Shown: positions 32,960 through 45,640 of the stretch, piece by piece
Numbering within the stretch: position 1 is the stretch's first letter
Layout: the number at the start of each line of letters is the position of its first letter
Program-made: the position numbers and the translations under genes
The notes under the pieces: model-generated
What the model was told of the DNA's origin: nothing
Database searches by the model: none
The model's input: only the letters and a program-made list of their open reading frames with translations
From: Symsagittifera roscoffensis
Taxonomy: Eukaryota; Xenacoelomorpha; Acoela; Convolutidae
Assembly: GCF_963678635.1 (NCBI RefSeq)
Contig: NC_087070.1
Span: 4,686,539 to 4,750,538 of the forward strand
Reading direction: 5' to 3'
Length of the DNA: 64,000 bases

Positions 32960-34750
32960 TTATTACAAAAACAGAATGTTCAATCCTAAAAAAAATTCAC
33001 GATTCACACCAGCTACAAACTTTAAAATCAGAACGTATGTCTTAATACCAAATTTTGTAACACAAAAAAAAATCCAAAACATAAAACCAATCCGAAAAAG
33101 ACAAACCCACTGATGTAACATATAATTTTATTGATTCAAATAAAAAAGAAATAGTTCAACACGGAAACAACCTTTTACCATACTACCCAAAAGAACACTC
33201 TCTTCGGGAACTAACACATTTATACTCCTTTACAGGACTCAAAGTTGTCAACGACAATCAGACAATTATCACCAACAAACACATGAAGTAAATTGTTCAA
33301 CACAATCATTAGAACCAAAAACTAAAGAAATAAAAAGTACCCGACTACAATCTCAATAAATAAGCAATAAACAATTACCTCAAAAACAAAGAAAAATTGA
33401 AAATTAGAAGAAAAAACTTTATCACAAGAAACAAAAGAAAAATCTCAACAACGACAATCATCGCGACTTAGAATACAACCACGAAAAGATTATAAAACTT
33501 TCATTCCTCAATCTAAAATATTCAAGAACGTTTAATTTCAAAAACCAGTTTAAATAATTAATCATTTTACATTTTCAAAAAGTGTAATAAATTTTTCTGC
33601 TTTTTTCTTCAATTCATGCTGACACTCTTGAACAACTAGTTCAATTTTAGCCAATCAGAAGCTATCTAAACATCGCCTCATTCTGACACACTTCTTTAGC
33701 CGACACTTTGCAAACTTCAAACATATATGTAACTATAACTAAAAGAGCTTCAGGTCAAAAATAAGCAGCAAGCTCGTATTTGACAACCGGAATAAACAAA
33801 ATCTATTTATTACAACCCTCCCTTATCAACTGGTACAAAAATCAACAATATTGTCCCAACTTACACTCCAAATTTACCTTAACGAAAATATTAAATTAGC
33901 CTAAAGTACGAACAAACCCTAGTTACCCCCGATCATCCCATGAATGAAAACAAAACTAGAAAGCTCATTCCTAGACGCTCAGACTCCCCCCTCCCCAATT
34001 GCCTATATCCAACCCACTTGTCAAAAATCAATAAATAATCCGACCACACTCAAATTTGGCCTCAAAAAATAAAAACTAATTCGGCAAAAACGAACCATTT
34101 CTCAAATGATTCTTTCTCGATCAGTTCAACTCCTCAAAATAACAATCTCAAAACTTTTAATCATTTTCATAATAAAGTATTTTTTAATCAACATAAATTT
34201 TCTTCATGAATAAAAAATAAATCATTTTTCAAAAATGCTAATCAACAATCAACACAACAGTCCCCACCGACTACGACATCCCAGGAATCTCCAACAACAC
34301 CAACGTCTAGTCAAACAAATCATCCCCAATCATCAATACGAATTTCTTTTCAAGAAAACCAATTAACAGTTGACGAAAGACACGCATTATTATCAGAACC
34401 TTTGATACCCGTAGTTCACCACGCACCTCTAGGCGAACTACAATACGAACCAATATACAATATATACCCTTCTCTCCAACAAGATGTGAATAGAACAAGA
34501 CACCCTAGTCAAAACCAAAACCAAAAGACAAATCAAACATCCAAGACAAAATAGAAATTTAACAACTCTCAGAGTTCAATATAATATACCCTAATCACCA
34601 ACCCCAAATCCTTTAGATCTTTCAGTAACATAATTAAAAGTACCCCTCCACCCTTAAAATCTACTTCACAACAAAACGCTACCAACATATCATCGAATTA
34701 CTTAGGATCAACCCCCACATCCGAACAAACTCGTGAAAATCCTTTTAACC
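32960..34750. other. Broken sequence between integrase and accessory frame
   Basis: A-rich plus-strand sequence with only short frames, some Gln/Asn-rich. It should be the decayed end of pol and a linker; nothing specific is recognised. Confidence 0.35.
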
Positions 34751-34755
34751 TTCCT

Positions 34756-34995
34756 TTGACAACACAACGTCTCCCGCATTGGATGACACAAGTTTTCACT
34801 AAAGGTGAACCAAACTTGGTAAACGACCCTACAGATATCTCAACGGATACATCTTTGTCAGTACCAGAAACCTTATCACTACCTTCAACTCCTTCGGCAA
34901 TAAGTCAAACCCCAACAACAACCTTTCCTCTAAATTTACCTACAAATTTAGACGATAGATATAGAGAACATTCAACCAAAAATATACCCCTATGA
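34756..34995 (+). pseudogene. Pro/Thr/Ser-rich frame between pol and env-like region
   Basis: A 79-codon frame, starting MTTQRLPHWMTQVFTKGE and rich in Thr, Pro and Ser, lies between integrase and env-like sequence. No family recognised; possibly the tail of pol or an accessory frame. Confidence 0.35.
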
Positions 34996-35350
34996 TTAAT
35001 CTGGAATACATTCGTAGCACCCGCTCCCTTATTTGTTCAACATCGTGATAGCAACAGATTACATATTTGGGCACTCAACAGATTACAATACAGATACGAT
35101 ATTCACAAAAACATACAGGAACACAACATACAAATACTTACACTAGACAATTTAACACTTAAATTTGAAATAACAGTAAAATTAAATAACTTAGTACATC
35201 ACCCTCTCCCCTTACCTCCACCAAAAAAACAGCTCAATCATTACCTCCCTCATTTATCACCACAGAAATTATCTATAATTACGATAGATATACAAAAAAG
35301 ACACTTGGATAGATCACATTCTATAACCCATATTCGGGACGATCCTACAC

Positions 35351-37030
35351 ATGTATATTTTATTAATCTTTTTCCTCCAAACCCTCCCTCCTCTTATTTT
35401 TTCAGAACCAACAACCCATAAAAACCCTTCCCCTCGAACAGGACCTCGAATTTTAGTAGCCACAGACTATGATTGTGAAGAAAATGCACTACATAAATAC
35501 GTCATAAACCAAGTAACTCAGTGCGAATCCGAACCACAAGAAATAGAAACAACGAATATAGTAGCAACACTTTATTCAAAAGCCCGAGCTACAACCTTAA
35601 CAGGATATAAAGTCACTGCAACGTTTTTAGAGAAAAAAGTACATTGTTCCCGAGTCTCAAATGGAAACAAAAATAGAATCGATCACGATGATTGAATTTA
35701 ACTACAAATAAAGGCAGAAACCAAAAATTGGTAAGTTTTCAAGTTTTTCAAGTTTCTGTACATAAAGCAGAACTTGAAAGATACCGAGGTCAAATAAAAT
35801 TAGACAATAAAAACTAGTGTCACGGCGCACACGGACAATTAACTTATGATATCCACGAAAAAATTGGATAGCACACATTGGAATAAACACACATTCTGAT
35901 TGAAAAACAGAAACAAAAAACAAAGGATATCACGAAATAAGGTTTTTTGATTGGGAAATCCAATTAGAAAAATTACAACTAACATGAGATTCAAAAGACG
36001 ACATAATTATTTATCAAGGAATACGATTACTTTGCAAAATTTACCAAGGTTGTTGCAATCCGACAACAAGAACACAAGCAACTATTGTTTGGTTCCCCGA
36101 ATACACATGTACCATTATTCAAGTTGCAAGAATACACGCAAGAATGATGAAATTTCATCCAAAAAAATTTATGCAATCCATTCCTTATGATAAAGTAAAC
36201 CCTGAAAAAATCCGACAAACAAAAATTGCTATAACAATGTCAAAAAAATAGAAAACAAATTGACACGTTTACGCGAAATAACTTTCGCGGGATATTTATA
36301 ATCAAGCTACATATCAATTTTTATAGATAACAAAGGAAATAATTATGGTATTACATATACGAAAAAATTATCACCTTTATATGTTTTTGAAGATAAAAGA
36401 TGTTATAAAAGAATCCCTATTTTCTACAAAAACAAAGTAAATTTTGTTGGCACACTTTCTAGACGAACATACTTTTGGGATACAGCCGTTCCATGTGGAC
36501 TTAAAAAAACCACAATGCTGTACAGGTAAATCCAGATGAAGATAAATATTATCTCCTCACACCATACCCTACACTTTTACCACCATTAAATAAATTTGAC
36601 GAGAAAGTATCAGAGCTATTGCTAGAAACCCAAATATAGATTTACAATCAATAGGTATACACTCCAGATTCGATGTAAAACATCATATTCCACACAACAA
36701 TTTCAAGAATTCCATACAAAAATGGATACAAAAAAAGACAATTCAGTGATCAAAAGTTAAGAAAACTTGCAGACACCGCAGGATTTTCAGACATCTATGC
36801 ACAAGACTACAGTGGATATTTTAAAGATATAAAACATTACATCTATTTAAACGGTGAAAAACATCATCCACAAGATATTTCATTTATTAATATTTTCAGT
36901 TATGAAAACTTAAAAAAACGAAGTTCTTGCCGTTCTAGGATGGTCCTACTACATCTTAGAAAGGTTGACTATATTATACGCAATGTTTTTTTTTGGATTT
37001 CTCGTCCTATTATTGAAAGGAATCTATAAA
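35351..37030 (+). pseudogene. Env-like region of retroelement 1, broken
   Basis: A 114-codon frame (35351-35695) begins with a hydrophobic stretch fitting a signal peptide (residues 1-18) and contains regularly placed Cys residues. Further fragments follow in other frames to about 36960-37030, where a hydrophobic segment could be a membrane anchor. Position after integrase and these features indicate an env-like glycoprotein gene as in env-bearing Ty3/gypsy elements. Several stops and frameshifts make it non-functional. Its viral source is not resolved. Confidence 0.55.
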
Positions 37031-37032
37031 AC

Positions 37033-37215
37033 ATGCGCAATACACAAGTAACAACAACACCTACTGCACCACAATTACACAATTTACTTATTAACCATCC
37101 GTTATTTTTAGTACCACGAAACTTTAGAAATACACCAATAACAGAGCACATCTCAACAAGTCATAGCTACCCACAAAGTCCAGTTACTCATTTAGTAGCT
37201 CATCAACCAAATTAA
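37033..37215 (+). other. Short open frame at the element 3' end, duplicated at 41426
   Basis: A 60-codon frame from ATG (MRNTQVTTTP...THLVAHQPN) occurs again at 41426-41608 with only a few residue changes and no stop. It may be part of the env-like cytoplasmic tail or a separate small frame. Confidence 0.4.
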
Positions 37216-37544
37216 AAAAACACATGCGAACAAATCACAGAACAGCCACATACCACTAACTTCCGTTCTTAGAGCAACCATCTTTTTAGCCCACGATGAG
37301 CCGCGAGATTGGATTCCTCAACCGTTCCCTTTCTTACCTATCCAATCTCCAACGTCACTCTCCTAACATACCAATCTCTGATCTCATTCCCTCTCCCATG
37401 CCATTATACACTATTAATTCACCACGCATGCTTCTGATGATAATTTCACACACACAGTTTTTCATACCATCTCACAATTTAACAATTCCGATATTGAAAC
37501 TCCAGATGAATTCCAAAATTCCGAGCCCAGCTCGTTCTCTCTTT

Positions 37545-37548
<4 letters not shown>

Positions 37549-37578
<30 letters not shown>
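37549..37578. repeat. CT microsatellite, unit 1
   Basis: A pure run of CT after GTTCTCTCTTTCGCGCT. The same array in unit 2 is much longer. Confidence 0.9.
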
Positions 37579-37582
<4 letters not shown>

Positions 37583-37619
37583 CCATAAATACATATCAAT
37601 TATCTCGCAAAACGTAGTA

Positions 37620-39190
37620 CTTGCTTTTATCAAGCTATAAAACTCAAAACAATTTCAAGTTAACCAATATCATAAATGGGTTTGAAAAAAAATTAATTTC
37701 AACTGTTTCAGCTATAAAACTTTGAAATCGGATAGCGAAAAATAGGTTTTTATATTGGAGCCATCTGACCGACGAAACTTTGAAAAATTCAAGTTATTTT
37801 CTAGACCAAATCGGTTTTCGAAAAAAAATTCAATTTTTTTTCTGAACAAGCTATTCAAGATATGATTCCTTAAAATATTTCAAAATATTTCATGAATTAA
37901 ATGGTATATTTAGATTTTCTTTATTGGAACCATTTAACAGATGAACTTTTGATTGAAATTTTCAACTTATTCTATAGATTGAATCGGTTCTCCTTTTTTG
38001 AGGAAGCTATTCCAGCTATGAAACTAAGCAATCTTTCAAGTTATTTAAAACCTTTGAATTGGTTAGCGAAAAATTCAAGTTTTTATAAGCAAGCTATTCC
38101 AACTAGGAATCATTGAAATATATCAAGTTGTTCCGTAGACCGAATCGTTTTGAAAAAAAATATTTCCGATTGAAGCCCTCCAAGCTATGATACTTTGGAA
38201 CATTTCAAGTTATTTCATAGAGCTAGTCGGATGACAAGAAGTTAAGTTTCTCTCCGCAAGCTATTAGTTAAGTAACTGTGGAATAATTCAAGTAAATTTG
38301 TGAGGCGAAACGGATGGCGATAGTTCAAGATTTTCTCAGCAAGCTAATTGAAACTTTGAAAAATTTTGCATGAAGCGGATGCCAAAAACTTCTCCTAAGC
38401 CAGCTATTTCAGCATTAAAAACCTCAAACTTTTCAAGCAGTTTCATGAAGCAAAACAGTTAGCTGAAAATAATTTTTTTTTCTAAGCAAGCTATTCGAGC
38501 AAAGTTTCTTCACGAAGCGAATTGGATTGCAATATCTTTAAAATTTGATATTGAAGCCTTTCAATTGATGAAACGTTGAATTATTTCAAACAGTTTCATA
38601 GAGAAAATCAGTTTGCAGCTAATGCAGCTATGAAAGTTTGAATATTTCAAGTTAGTTATTAAAATTTGAACATTTCAAGCATGCAATGTTAGCCATGAAA
38701 ATTCAAACTATTTCAAGTTGTTCTATAGATCAAATCAATTCGCAAAAAGTTTTTATTAAGAAAGCTATTGAAGCTAAGAAAATTTACAAGTAAATTCATA
38801 GACCGAATCGGTTCGCGAAAATTTTAATCTTTTCTTAGCAAGCTACTCTATAGTTATGAAAACTTGTTAGATGGCATGTTATTTATAAGACCAAATTTTT
38901 TTCCAAACTTTCAAGAAAAATTTCAAGCTTTTTCATAGACCGAATTGTTTTGCGAAAAACTTAAGTTTTTCTCAGCAAGCGATTCAATCTCTGAAACTCA
39001 AATATTCCAAGTTACTTCATTGAACGAATCAGTTGGCAAAAAGTTAACGTTTTCTGAGAACGCTAGTCATGCGAAGAAACTTTGAAATTGGTCAAGTTGT
39101 TTCACAGAGCAAATCGACTGGCGAGAGTTTCAGTTTTTCTCAGCGAAATATTCAGATGATGAACTTTTAGAATAAAATTGATCAAAAAAG
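37620..39190. repeat. Satellite array, period about 85 bp, copy 1
   Basis: Units run roughly AAGCAAGCTATTCCAGCTAT, then GAAACTTTGAAATATTTCAAG, then TTATTTCATAGACCGAATCGG and GGCGAAAAATTCAAGTTTTT. Spacing between AAGCTATT landmarks (38004, 38093, 38178, 38258, 38340) is 80-89. Units are diverged from each other, but the whole array is well conserved in copy 2. Confidence 0.85.
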
Positions 39191-40264
39191 ACAAAATTTT
39201 GGGGGAAAATAATGGACTGGCACTGTCTTTCCTTGAAAATAAAGTCAGTTCATCTAGTCTAAAGAATCGATTTTTTTTTTTCAAATAATATTCTAGAGTA
39301 TTCCAGACTTAAGAAAATTTGAGAGCTCAGGAATATTCTTGGCCTTCTCTTGAACGTTAAGTAGAAAGAATAATTTAAGCATTGCATTCGACAAAGCTAA
39401 AACATTTCGTTCAGTTAAACATTGCGTCCATAGAGCTTTCCGACATTCTTTTATTATATAAGATTGTTTTTTGTTAAACGTCAGAAGAAATGTTTTCTTT
39501 TCGACTTTCACTTTTTTTGAGTATATGCAATAGGCTATGGAAAAATGGTAGGTAGTTTTTTCAGGTGACCATTTTAGGACTAATAACTTTTTCAATATCA
39601 ATTTTTTGCTGTAGAATGGTTTTTAAGTGTTTTAATTAAGATTTAGCAGGTAGAAGGTTTTTTTCAGCTAAGATAATGTTGTAATACTTTTATAATAAGT
39701 AAATATTCAGGTTGATATATCAGATTTAAATATTCAGTGTAAGCAATCAATTGACCTTCAGCATAAATGGTTATTGCTTATCAAATTAAATTGGTCAAAA
39801 AAGAAATACAATCTAAAAACAAAAACAAACAACCAAAAATACCAAATCCGTTTGATTTTTTAATTTTTTATAGTCAAAAAGAAAGTGGAATCTAATCTAA
39901 AAAGAACAGCCGATTGAATCACCAGTTGCCAAACAATCTTCCTGCATTGATCTTTTTTCAATATCTTTGATATAGATCATAAAAAGTTCTAGTTCTTGTC
40001 GGAGGTTGCAGCCTCTGGCTTTTTTCTTAAATATAATTTAAATTATGAAAAAGTTTTCAACTTCGCTTTTAAATGAATCGAAGAGCACAATTGCATTAGG
40101 AGGCCAAACTGCGCACTAATGGATAGGCGCACAGTTTTGTGTCTGTATGTTCTTGGTTCCATAGAAAAATGTTTAAACATGTTCCAAAATGTAGTTGGAT
40201 TCCTCTAACAAAACTTCAGTGAATTCCGCGTACGAACTGCTGTAACGTAAAATTTGTCGGCATA

Positions 40265-40725
40265 TTGATTTTTTTTGCGGATTCCGCAGCAAGCGAATAA
40301 AGATAGTTGTTCCGGACTCCGCAAAAGTAAGCGGATTCCTCAAATAAAAAGGGATTCCGCAATTTTGTGCGGATTCCGCTTTTAATTTGCGGATTCCGCT
40401 TAAAATTTGCGGAATCCGCTCACAATATGGTGATTCTGCTCACATTTTCCGCGTTCCAATTACAGTTGCGGCTCTAGCGACAGCTGATGTTCACTTAACG
40501 CATATTCTATTATTTGTTCCTGGATTTCAGAAACTGCTTCCGGATTCCACATATTTTGTTGCGGGTTTCGCAAAGTTGTCTGATTTTCGGAGCAATTTTG
40601 AACAAAACAGTGTTTTAGCTATTTGTTTGTGGAATCCAAAACATTAGAGAAGATCAGAGAAAAACAGCAATTGTGCGGATTCCGCAACAAATTTCATTTT
40701 TGCCTGTTGCGGAATCCGCTTACAA
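40265..40725. repeat. Cluster of the palindrome GCGGAWTCCGC
   Basis: The 11-base motif GCGGATTCCGC or GCGGAATCCGC occurs exactly or nearly so at least eight times, for example near 40276, 40370, 40390, 40407, 40676 and 40714, mixed with looser copies. The same cluster is at 41705-41830 (partial) and 45205-45640, and a single degenerate copy is near 53020. Confidence 0.85.
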
Positions 40726-42235
40726 TTCACAAAATGCCCAGTTTGGCACCCTAAAGGGTTTAAAAAATTTTTTATGTCCTGAAAAAAAATATATATAGAT
40801 ATATTTTTCTTCAGTACAGTTCAAAATTGCTGATTGATGATAAATTCAAGCCTGTGCGACTGGTTACAAAAACATGGATGAAAACGAAAAAATCCAAACT
40901 TTCAAAAAAAGGTCTTTTGTCGCGACGAATTCCAGATTTATCATAGTCAAATCTACTATAGTAAACGTGTCCTTGTACCTCTTGCTTATGTTTAAAAGCA
41001 TATTTTTTTATTCTGTGGTATTTGCAAATGGCTATAATAAAAAGGTATACGCTCCAGATTCGATGTACAACATCAAATTCCACACAACAATTTCAAGAAT
41101 TCCATACAAAATTGGATACAAAAAAAGACAATTCAGTGATCAAAAATTAAGAAAACTTGCAGACACCGCAGGATTTTCAGACATCTATGCACAAGACTAC
41201 AGTAGATAATTTAAAGATATAAAACTTTACATCTATTTAAACGGTGAAAAACATCATCCACAAGATGTTTCATTTATTAATATTTTCATTTATGAACACT
41301 TAAAAAAACGAAGTTCTTGTTATTCTAGGATGGCCCTACTACATCTTAGAAAGGTTGACTATATTATACGCAATGTTACTTTCTTTTGGATTTCTCGTCT
41401 TATTATTGAAAGGAATCTATAACACATGCGCAATACACAAGTACCAATAACACCTACTGCACCACAATTACACAATTTACTTATTAACCATCCGTTTTTT
41501 TTAGTACCACGAAACTTTAGAAATACACCAATAACAGAGCACATCACAACAAGTCATAGCTACCCACAAAGTCCAGTTACTCATTTAGTAGCTCATCAAC
41601 CAAATTAAAAACATGCGAGCAAATCACAGAACAGCCACATACCACTAACTTCCGTTCTTAGAATAACCATCTTTTTAGCCCACGATGAGCCGCGAGATGA
41701 GCCGCAAAAGTAAGCGGATTCCTCAAATAAAAAGGGATTCCGCAATTTTGTGCGGATTCCGCTTTTAATTTGCGGATTCCGCTTAAAGTTTGCGGAATCC
41801 GCTCACAATATGGTGATTCTGCTCTCATTTTCCGCGTTCCAATTACAGTTGCGGCTCTAGCGACAGCTGATGTTCACTTAACGCTTATTTTATTATTTGT
41901 TCCTGGATTTCAGAAAACTTTTTTTCAGAATCACCTAACAACCACAGCTTCAAAACCCTATCACACTAACAATTCATCTTTTATCGCAATTCATTACATC
42001 CTCCGAATCCTCCAACCAAGCATCCACAATTGAAGAAACACGACCCACCGAGTATTTAAACGAAAACATCCCAATATACCAATGCTTCCTAACCCCCGAC
42101 CTCCTAGAATGTTTTCTGTTCAGCCACTCCACACTAACACTCAAGCATTTCTACAACTGTGCTTGCCATACTTTCCACAATACACTTACTACCAAACAGT
42201 TGATTTAGAGAGCGATAAAGAGAAGTATATCAACT

Positions 42236-42239
<4 letters not shown>

Positions 42240-42321
<82 letters not shown>
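42240..42321. repeat. CT microsatellite, unit 2
   Basis: About 80 bases of CT repeats interrupted once by TTTCGCGCT. The interruption matches the left flank of the shorter array in unit 1, so this array grew on both sides of it. Confidence 0.9.
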
Positions 42322-42324
<3 letters not shown>

Positions 42325-42359
42325 CCATAAATACATATCAATTATCTCGCAAAACGTAG

Positions 42360-44110
42360 TACTTGCTTTTATCAAGCTATAAAACTCAAAACAATTTCAA
42401 GTTAACCAATATCATAAATGGGTTTGAAAAAAAATTAATTTCAACTGTTCCAGCTATAAAACTTTGAAATCGGATAGCGAAAAATAGGTTTTTATATTGG
42501 AGCCATTCGACCGACGAAACTTTGAAAAATTCAAGTTATTTCATAGACCAAATCGGTTTTCGAAAAAAAATTCAATTTTTTTTCTGAACAAGCTATTCAA
42601 GATATGATTCCTTGAAATATTTCAAAATATTTCATGAATTAAATGGTATATTTAGATTTTCTTTAATGGAACCACTTAACAGATGAACTTTTGATTAAAA
42701 TTTTCAACTTAATCTATAGACTGAATCGGTTCTCCTTTTTTGAGGAAGCTATTCCAGCTATGAAACTAAGCAATCTTTCAAGTTATTTAAAACCTTTGAA
42801 TTGGTTAGCGGAAAATTCAAGTTTTTCTAAGCAAGCTATTCCAGCTAGGAATCATTGAAATATATCAAGTTGTTCCGTAGACCGAATCGTTTTGAAAAAA
42901 AAATATTTCCGATTGAAGCCCTCCAAGCTATGGTACTTTGGAACATTTCAAGTTATTTCATAGAGCTAGTCGGATGACAAGAAGTTAAGTTTCTCTCCGC
43001 AAGCTATTAGTTAAGTAACTGTGGAATAATTCAAGTAAATTTGTGAGGCGAATCGGATGACGATAGTTCAAGATTTTCTAAGCAAGCTAATTGAAACTTT
43101 GAAAAATTTTGCATGCAGCGGATGCCAAAAACTTCTCCTAAGCCAGCTATTTCAGCATTAAAAACCTCAAACTTTTCAAGCAGTTTCATGAAGCAAAACA
43201 GTTAGCTGAAAAATTTCTTTTTTTCTAAGCAAGCTATTCAAGCTATGAAACTTTGAAATTTTTCAAAAGATTTGATGAAACGAATCGGATGGCGAAAAAT
43301 TTATTCGTTTGAAGCCATTCATGCGATGAAACTTCAAATACAAAAGCTATTGAAGCTACAAAACTTCCAACATTTTCAAGTTAATTTTAGACAAAATTGG
43401 TTGGCACAAAAAATCGAGTGTTTCTAAGCAAGCTATTCGAGCAAAGTTTCTTCACGAAGCGAAATGGATTGCAATATCTTAAAAATTTGATATTGAAGCC
43501 TTTCAATTGATGAAACGTTGAATTATTTCAAACAGTTTCATAGAGAAAATCAGTTTGCAGCTAATGCAGCTATGAAAATTTGAATATTTCAAGTTAGTTA
43601 TTAAAGTTTGAACATTTAAAGCATGCAATGTTAGCAATGAAAATTTAAACTATTTCAAGTTGTTCTATAGATCAAATCAATTCGCAAAAAGTTTTTATTA
43701 AGAAAGCTATTGAAGCTAAGAAAATTTACAAGTAAATTCATAGAACGAATCGGTTCGCGAAAGTTTTAAGTTTTTCTTAGCAAGCTAGTCTATAGTTATG
43801 AAAACTTGTTAGATGGCATGTTATTTATGAGACCAAATTTTTTTCCAAACTTTCAAGAAAAATTTCAAGCTTTTTCATAGACCGAATTGTTTTGCGAAAA
43901 ACTTAAGTTTTTCTCAGCAAGCGATTCGATCTCTGAAACTTAAATATTCCAAGTTACTTCATTGAACGAATCGGTTGGCAAAAAGTTATCGTTTTCTGAG
44001 AACGCTAGTCATGCGATGAAACTTTGAAATTGGTCAAGTTGTTTCACAGAGCAAATCGACTGGCGAGAGTTTCAGTTTTCTCAGCGAAATATTCAGACGA
44101 TGAACTTTTA
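42360..44110. repeat. Satellite array, period about 85 bp, copy 2
   Basis: It matches copy 1 unit by unit, except for about 200 extra bases near 43230-43435, equal to two to three units. That is a change in array length after the large duplication. Confidence 0.85.
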
Positions 44111-45204
44111 GAATAAATTTGATCTAAAAAGACAAAATTTTGGGGAAAAATAATGGACTGGCACTGTCTTTCCTTGAAAATGAAGTCAGTTCATCTTGTC
44201 TAAAGAATTGATTTTTTTTTTCAAATAATATTCTAAAGTATTCCAGACTTAAGAAAATTTGAGAGCTCAGGAATATTCTTGGCCTTCTCTTGAACGTTAA
44301 GTAGAATAATTTAAGCATTGCATTCGACAAAGCTAAAACATTTCGTTCAGTTAAACATTGCGTCCATAGAGCTTTCCGACATTCATTTATTATATAAGAT
44401 TGTTTTTTGTTAAACGTCAGAAGAAATGTTTTTTTTTTCGACTTTCACTTTTTTTGAGTATATGCAATAGGCTATGGAAAAATGGTAGTTTTTTTCAGGT
44501 GACCATTTTAGGACTAATAACATTTTCAATTTCAATTTTCAGCTGTTGAATGGTTTTTAAGTGTTTTTAATTAAGATTTAGCAGGTAGAAGGTTTTTTTC
44601 AGCTAAGATAATGTTGTAATACTTTTATAATAAGTAAATATTCAGGTTGATATATCAAATTTAAATATTCAGTGTAAGCGATCAATTGACCTTCAGCATA
44701 AATGGTTATTGCTTATCAAATTAAGTTGGTCAAAAAAGAAATACAATCTAAAAACAAAAACAAACAACCAAAAATACCAAATCCGTTTTATTTTTTTATT
44801 TTGTATAGTCATTAAGAATCTAATCTAAAAAGAACAGCCGATTGAATCACCAGTTGCCAATCAATCTTCCTGCATTGATCTTTTTTTCAATATCTTTGAT
44901 ATAGATCATAAAAAGTTCTAGTTCTTGTCGGAGGTTGCAGCCTCTGGCTTTTTTCTTAAATATAATTTAAGTTATGAAAAAGTTTTCAACTTCGCTTTTA
45001 AATGAATCGAAGAGAACAATTGCATTACGAGGCCAAATTGCGCACTAATGGATAGGCGCACAGTTTTGTGTCTGTATGTTCTTGGTTCCATAGAAAAGTT
45101 TTTAAACATGTTCCAAAATGTAGTTGGATTCCTCTTACAAAACTTCAGTGAATTCCGCGTACGAACTGCTGTAACGTAAAATTTGTCGGCATATTGATTT
45201 TTTT

Positions 45205-45640
45205 TGCGGATTCCGCAGCAAGCGAATAAAGATAGTTCCGCAAAAGTAAGCGGATTCCTCAAATAAAAAGGGATTCCGCAATTTTGTGCGGATTCCGCTT
45301 TTAATTTGCGGATTCCGCTTAAAGTTTGCGGAATCCGCTTACAATATGGTGATTCTGCTCACATTTTCCGCGTTCCAATTACAGTTGCGGCTTTAGCGAC
45401 AGCTGATGTTTACTTAACGCTTATTTTATTATTTTTTCCTGGATTTCAGAAACTGGTTCCGGATTCCACATATTTTGTTGCGGGTTTCGCAAAGTTGTCT
45501 GTTTTCGGAGCAATTTTGAACAAAACAGTGTTTTAGCTATTTGTCTGTGGAATCCAAAACAATAGAGAATATCAGATAAAAACAGCAATTGTGCGGATTC
45601 CGCAACAAATTTCATTTTTGCCTGTTGCGGAATCCGCTTA
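45205..45640. repeat. Second GCGGAWTCCGC cluster
   Basis: This is the copy of the palindrome cluster in unit 2. The exact motif copies are kept, while about 15 bases between the second and third (GTTCCGGACT region) are lost. Confidence 0.85.

Larger units (their letters stand above)
24080..37293 (+). mobile_element. Degenerate A-rich Ty3/gypsy retroelement with env-like region
   Basis: The plus strand is markedly A-rich over about 13 kb. Gag, zinc knuckle, protease, RT, RNase H, integrase and an env-like region follow in Ty3/gypsy order. All parts are broken by stops (mostly TAA) and frameshifts. Boundaries are uncertain: no matching LTR pair was found, and the right end is set by where the duplicated 3' segment stops. 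It cannot encode a working element. Confidence 0.8.
36652..41042. repeat. Tandem duplication, unit 1
   Basis: Order of parts: retroelement 3' end (36652-37293), about 260 bases of unique C-rich sequence, CT microsatellite (37549-37578), 85-bp-type satellite (37620-39190), an AT-rich block (39200-40260), the GCGGAWTCCGC cluster (40265-40725) and an end block to 41042. Unit 2 follows directly with the same order. Confidence 0.85.

Noticed and set aside
24080-37293. G-to-A hypermutation as the cause of the A-rich retroelement 1
   Set aside because: The protease Asp-to-Asn change fits, but A-richness is spread over silent and non-coding parts as well, and many breaks are frameshifts; an A-rich element that decayed explains it.
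37296-42330. Frames with Ser-Leu runs at 37296-37640 and 42082-42330
   Set aside because: The runs come from the CT microsatellites.
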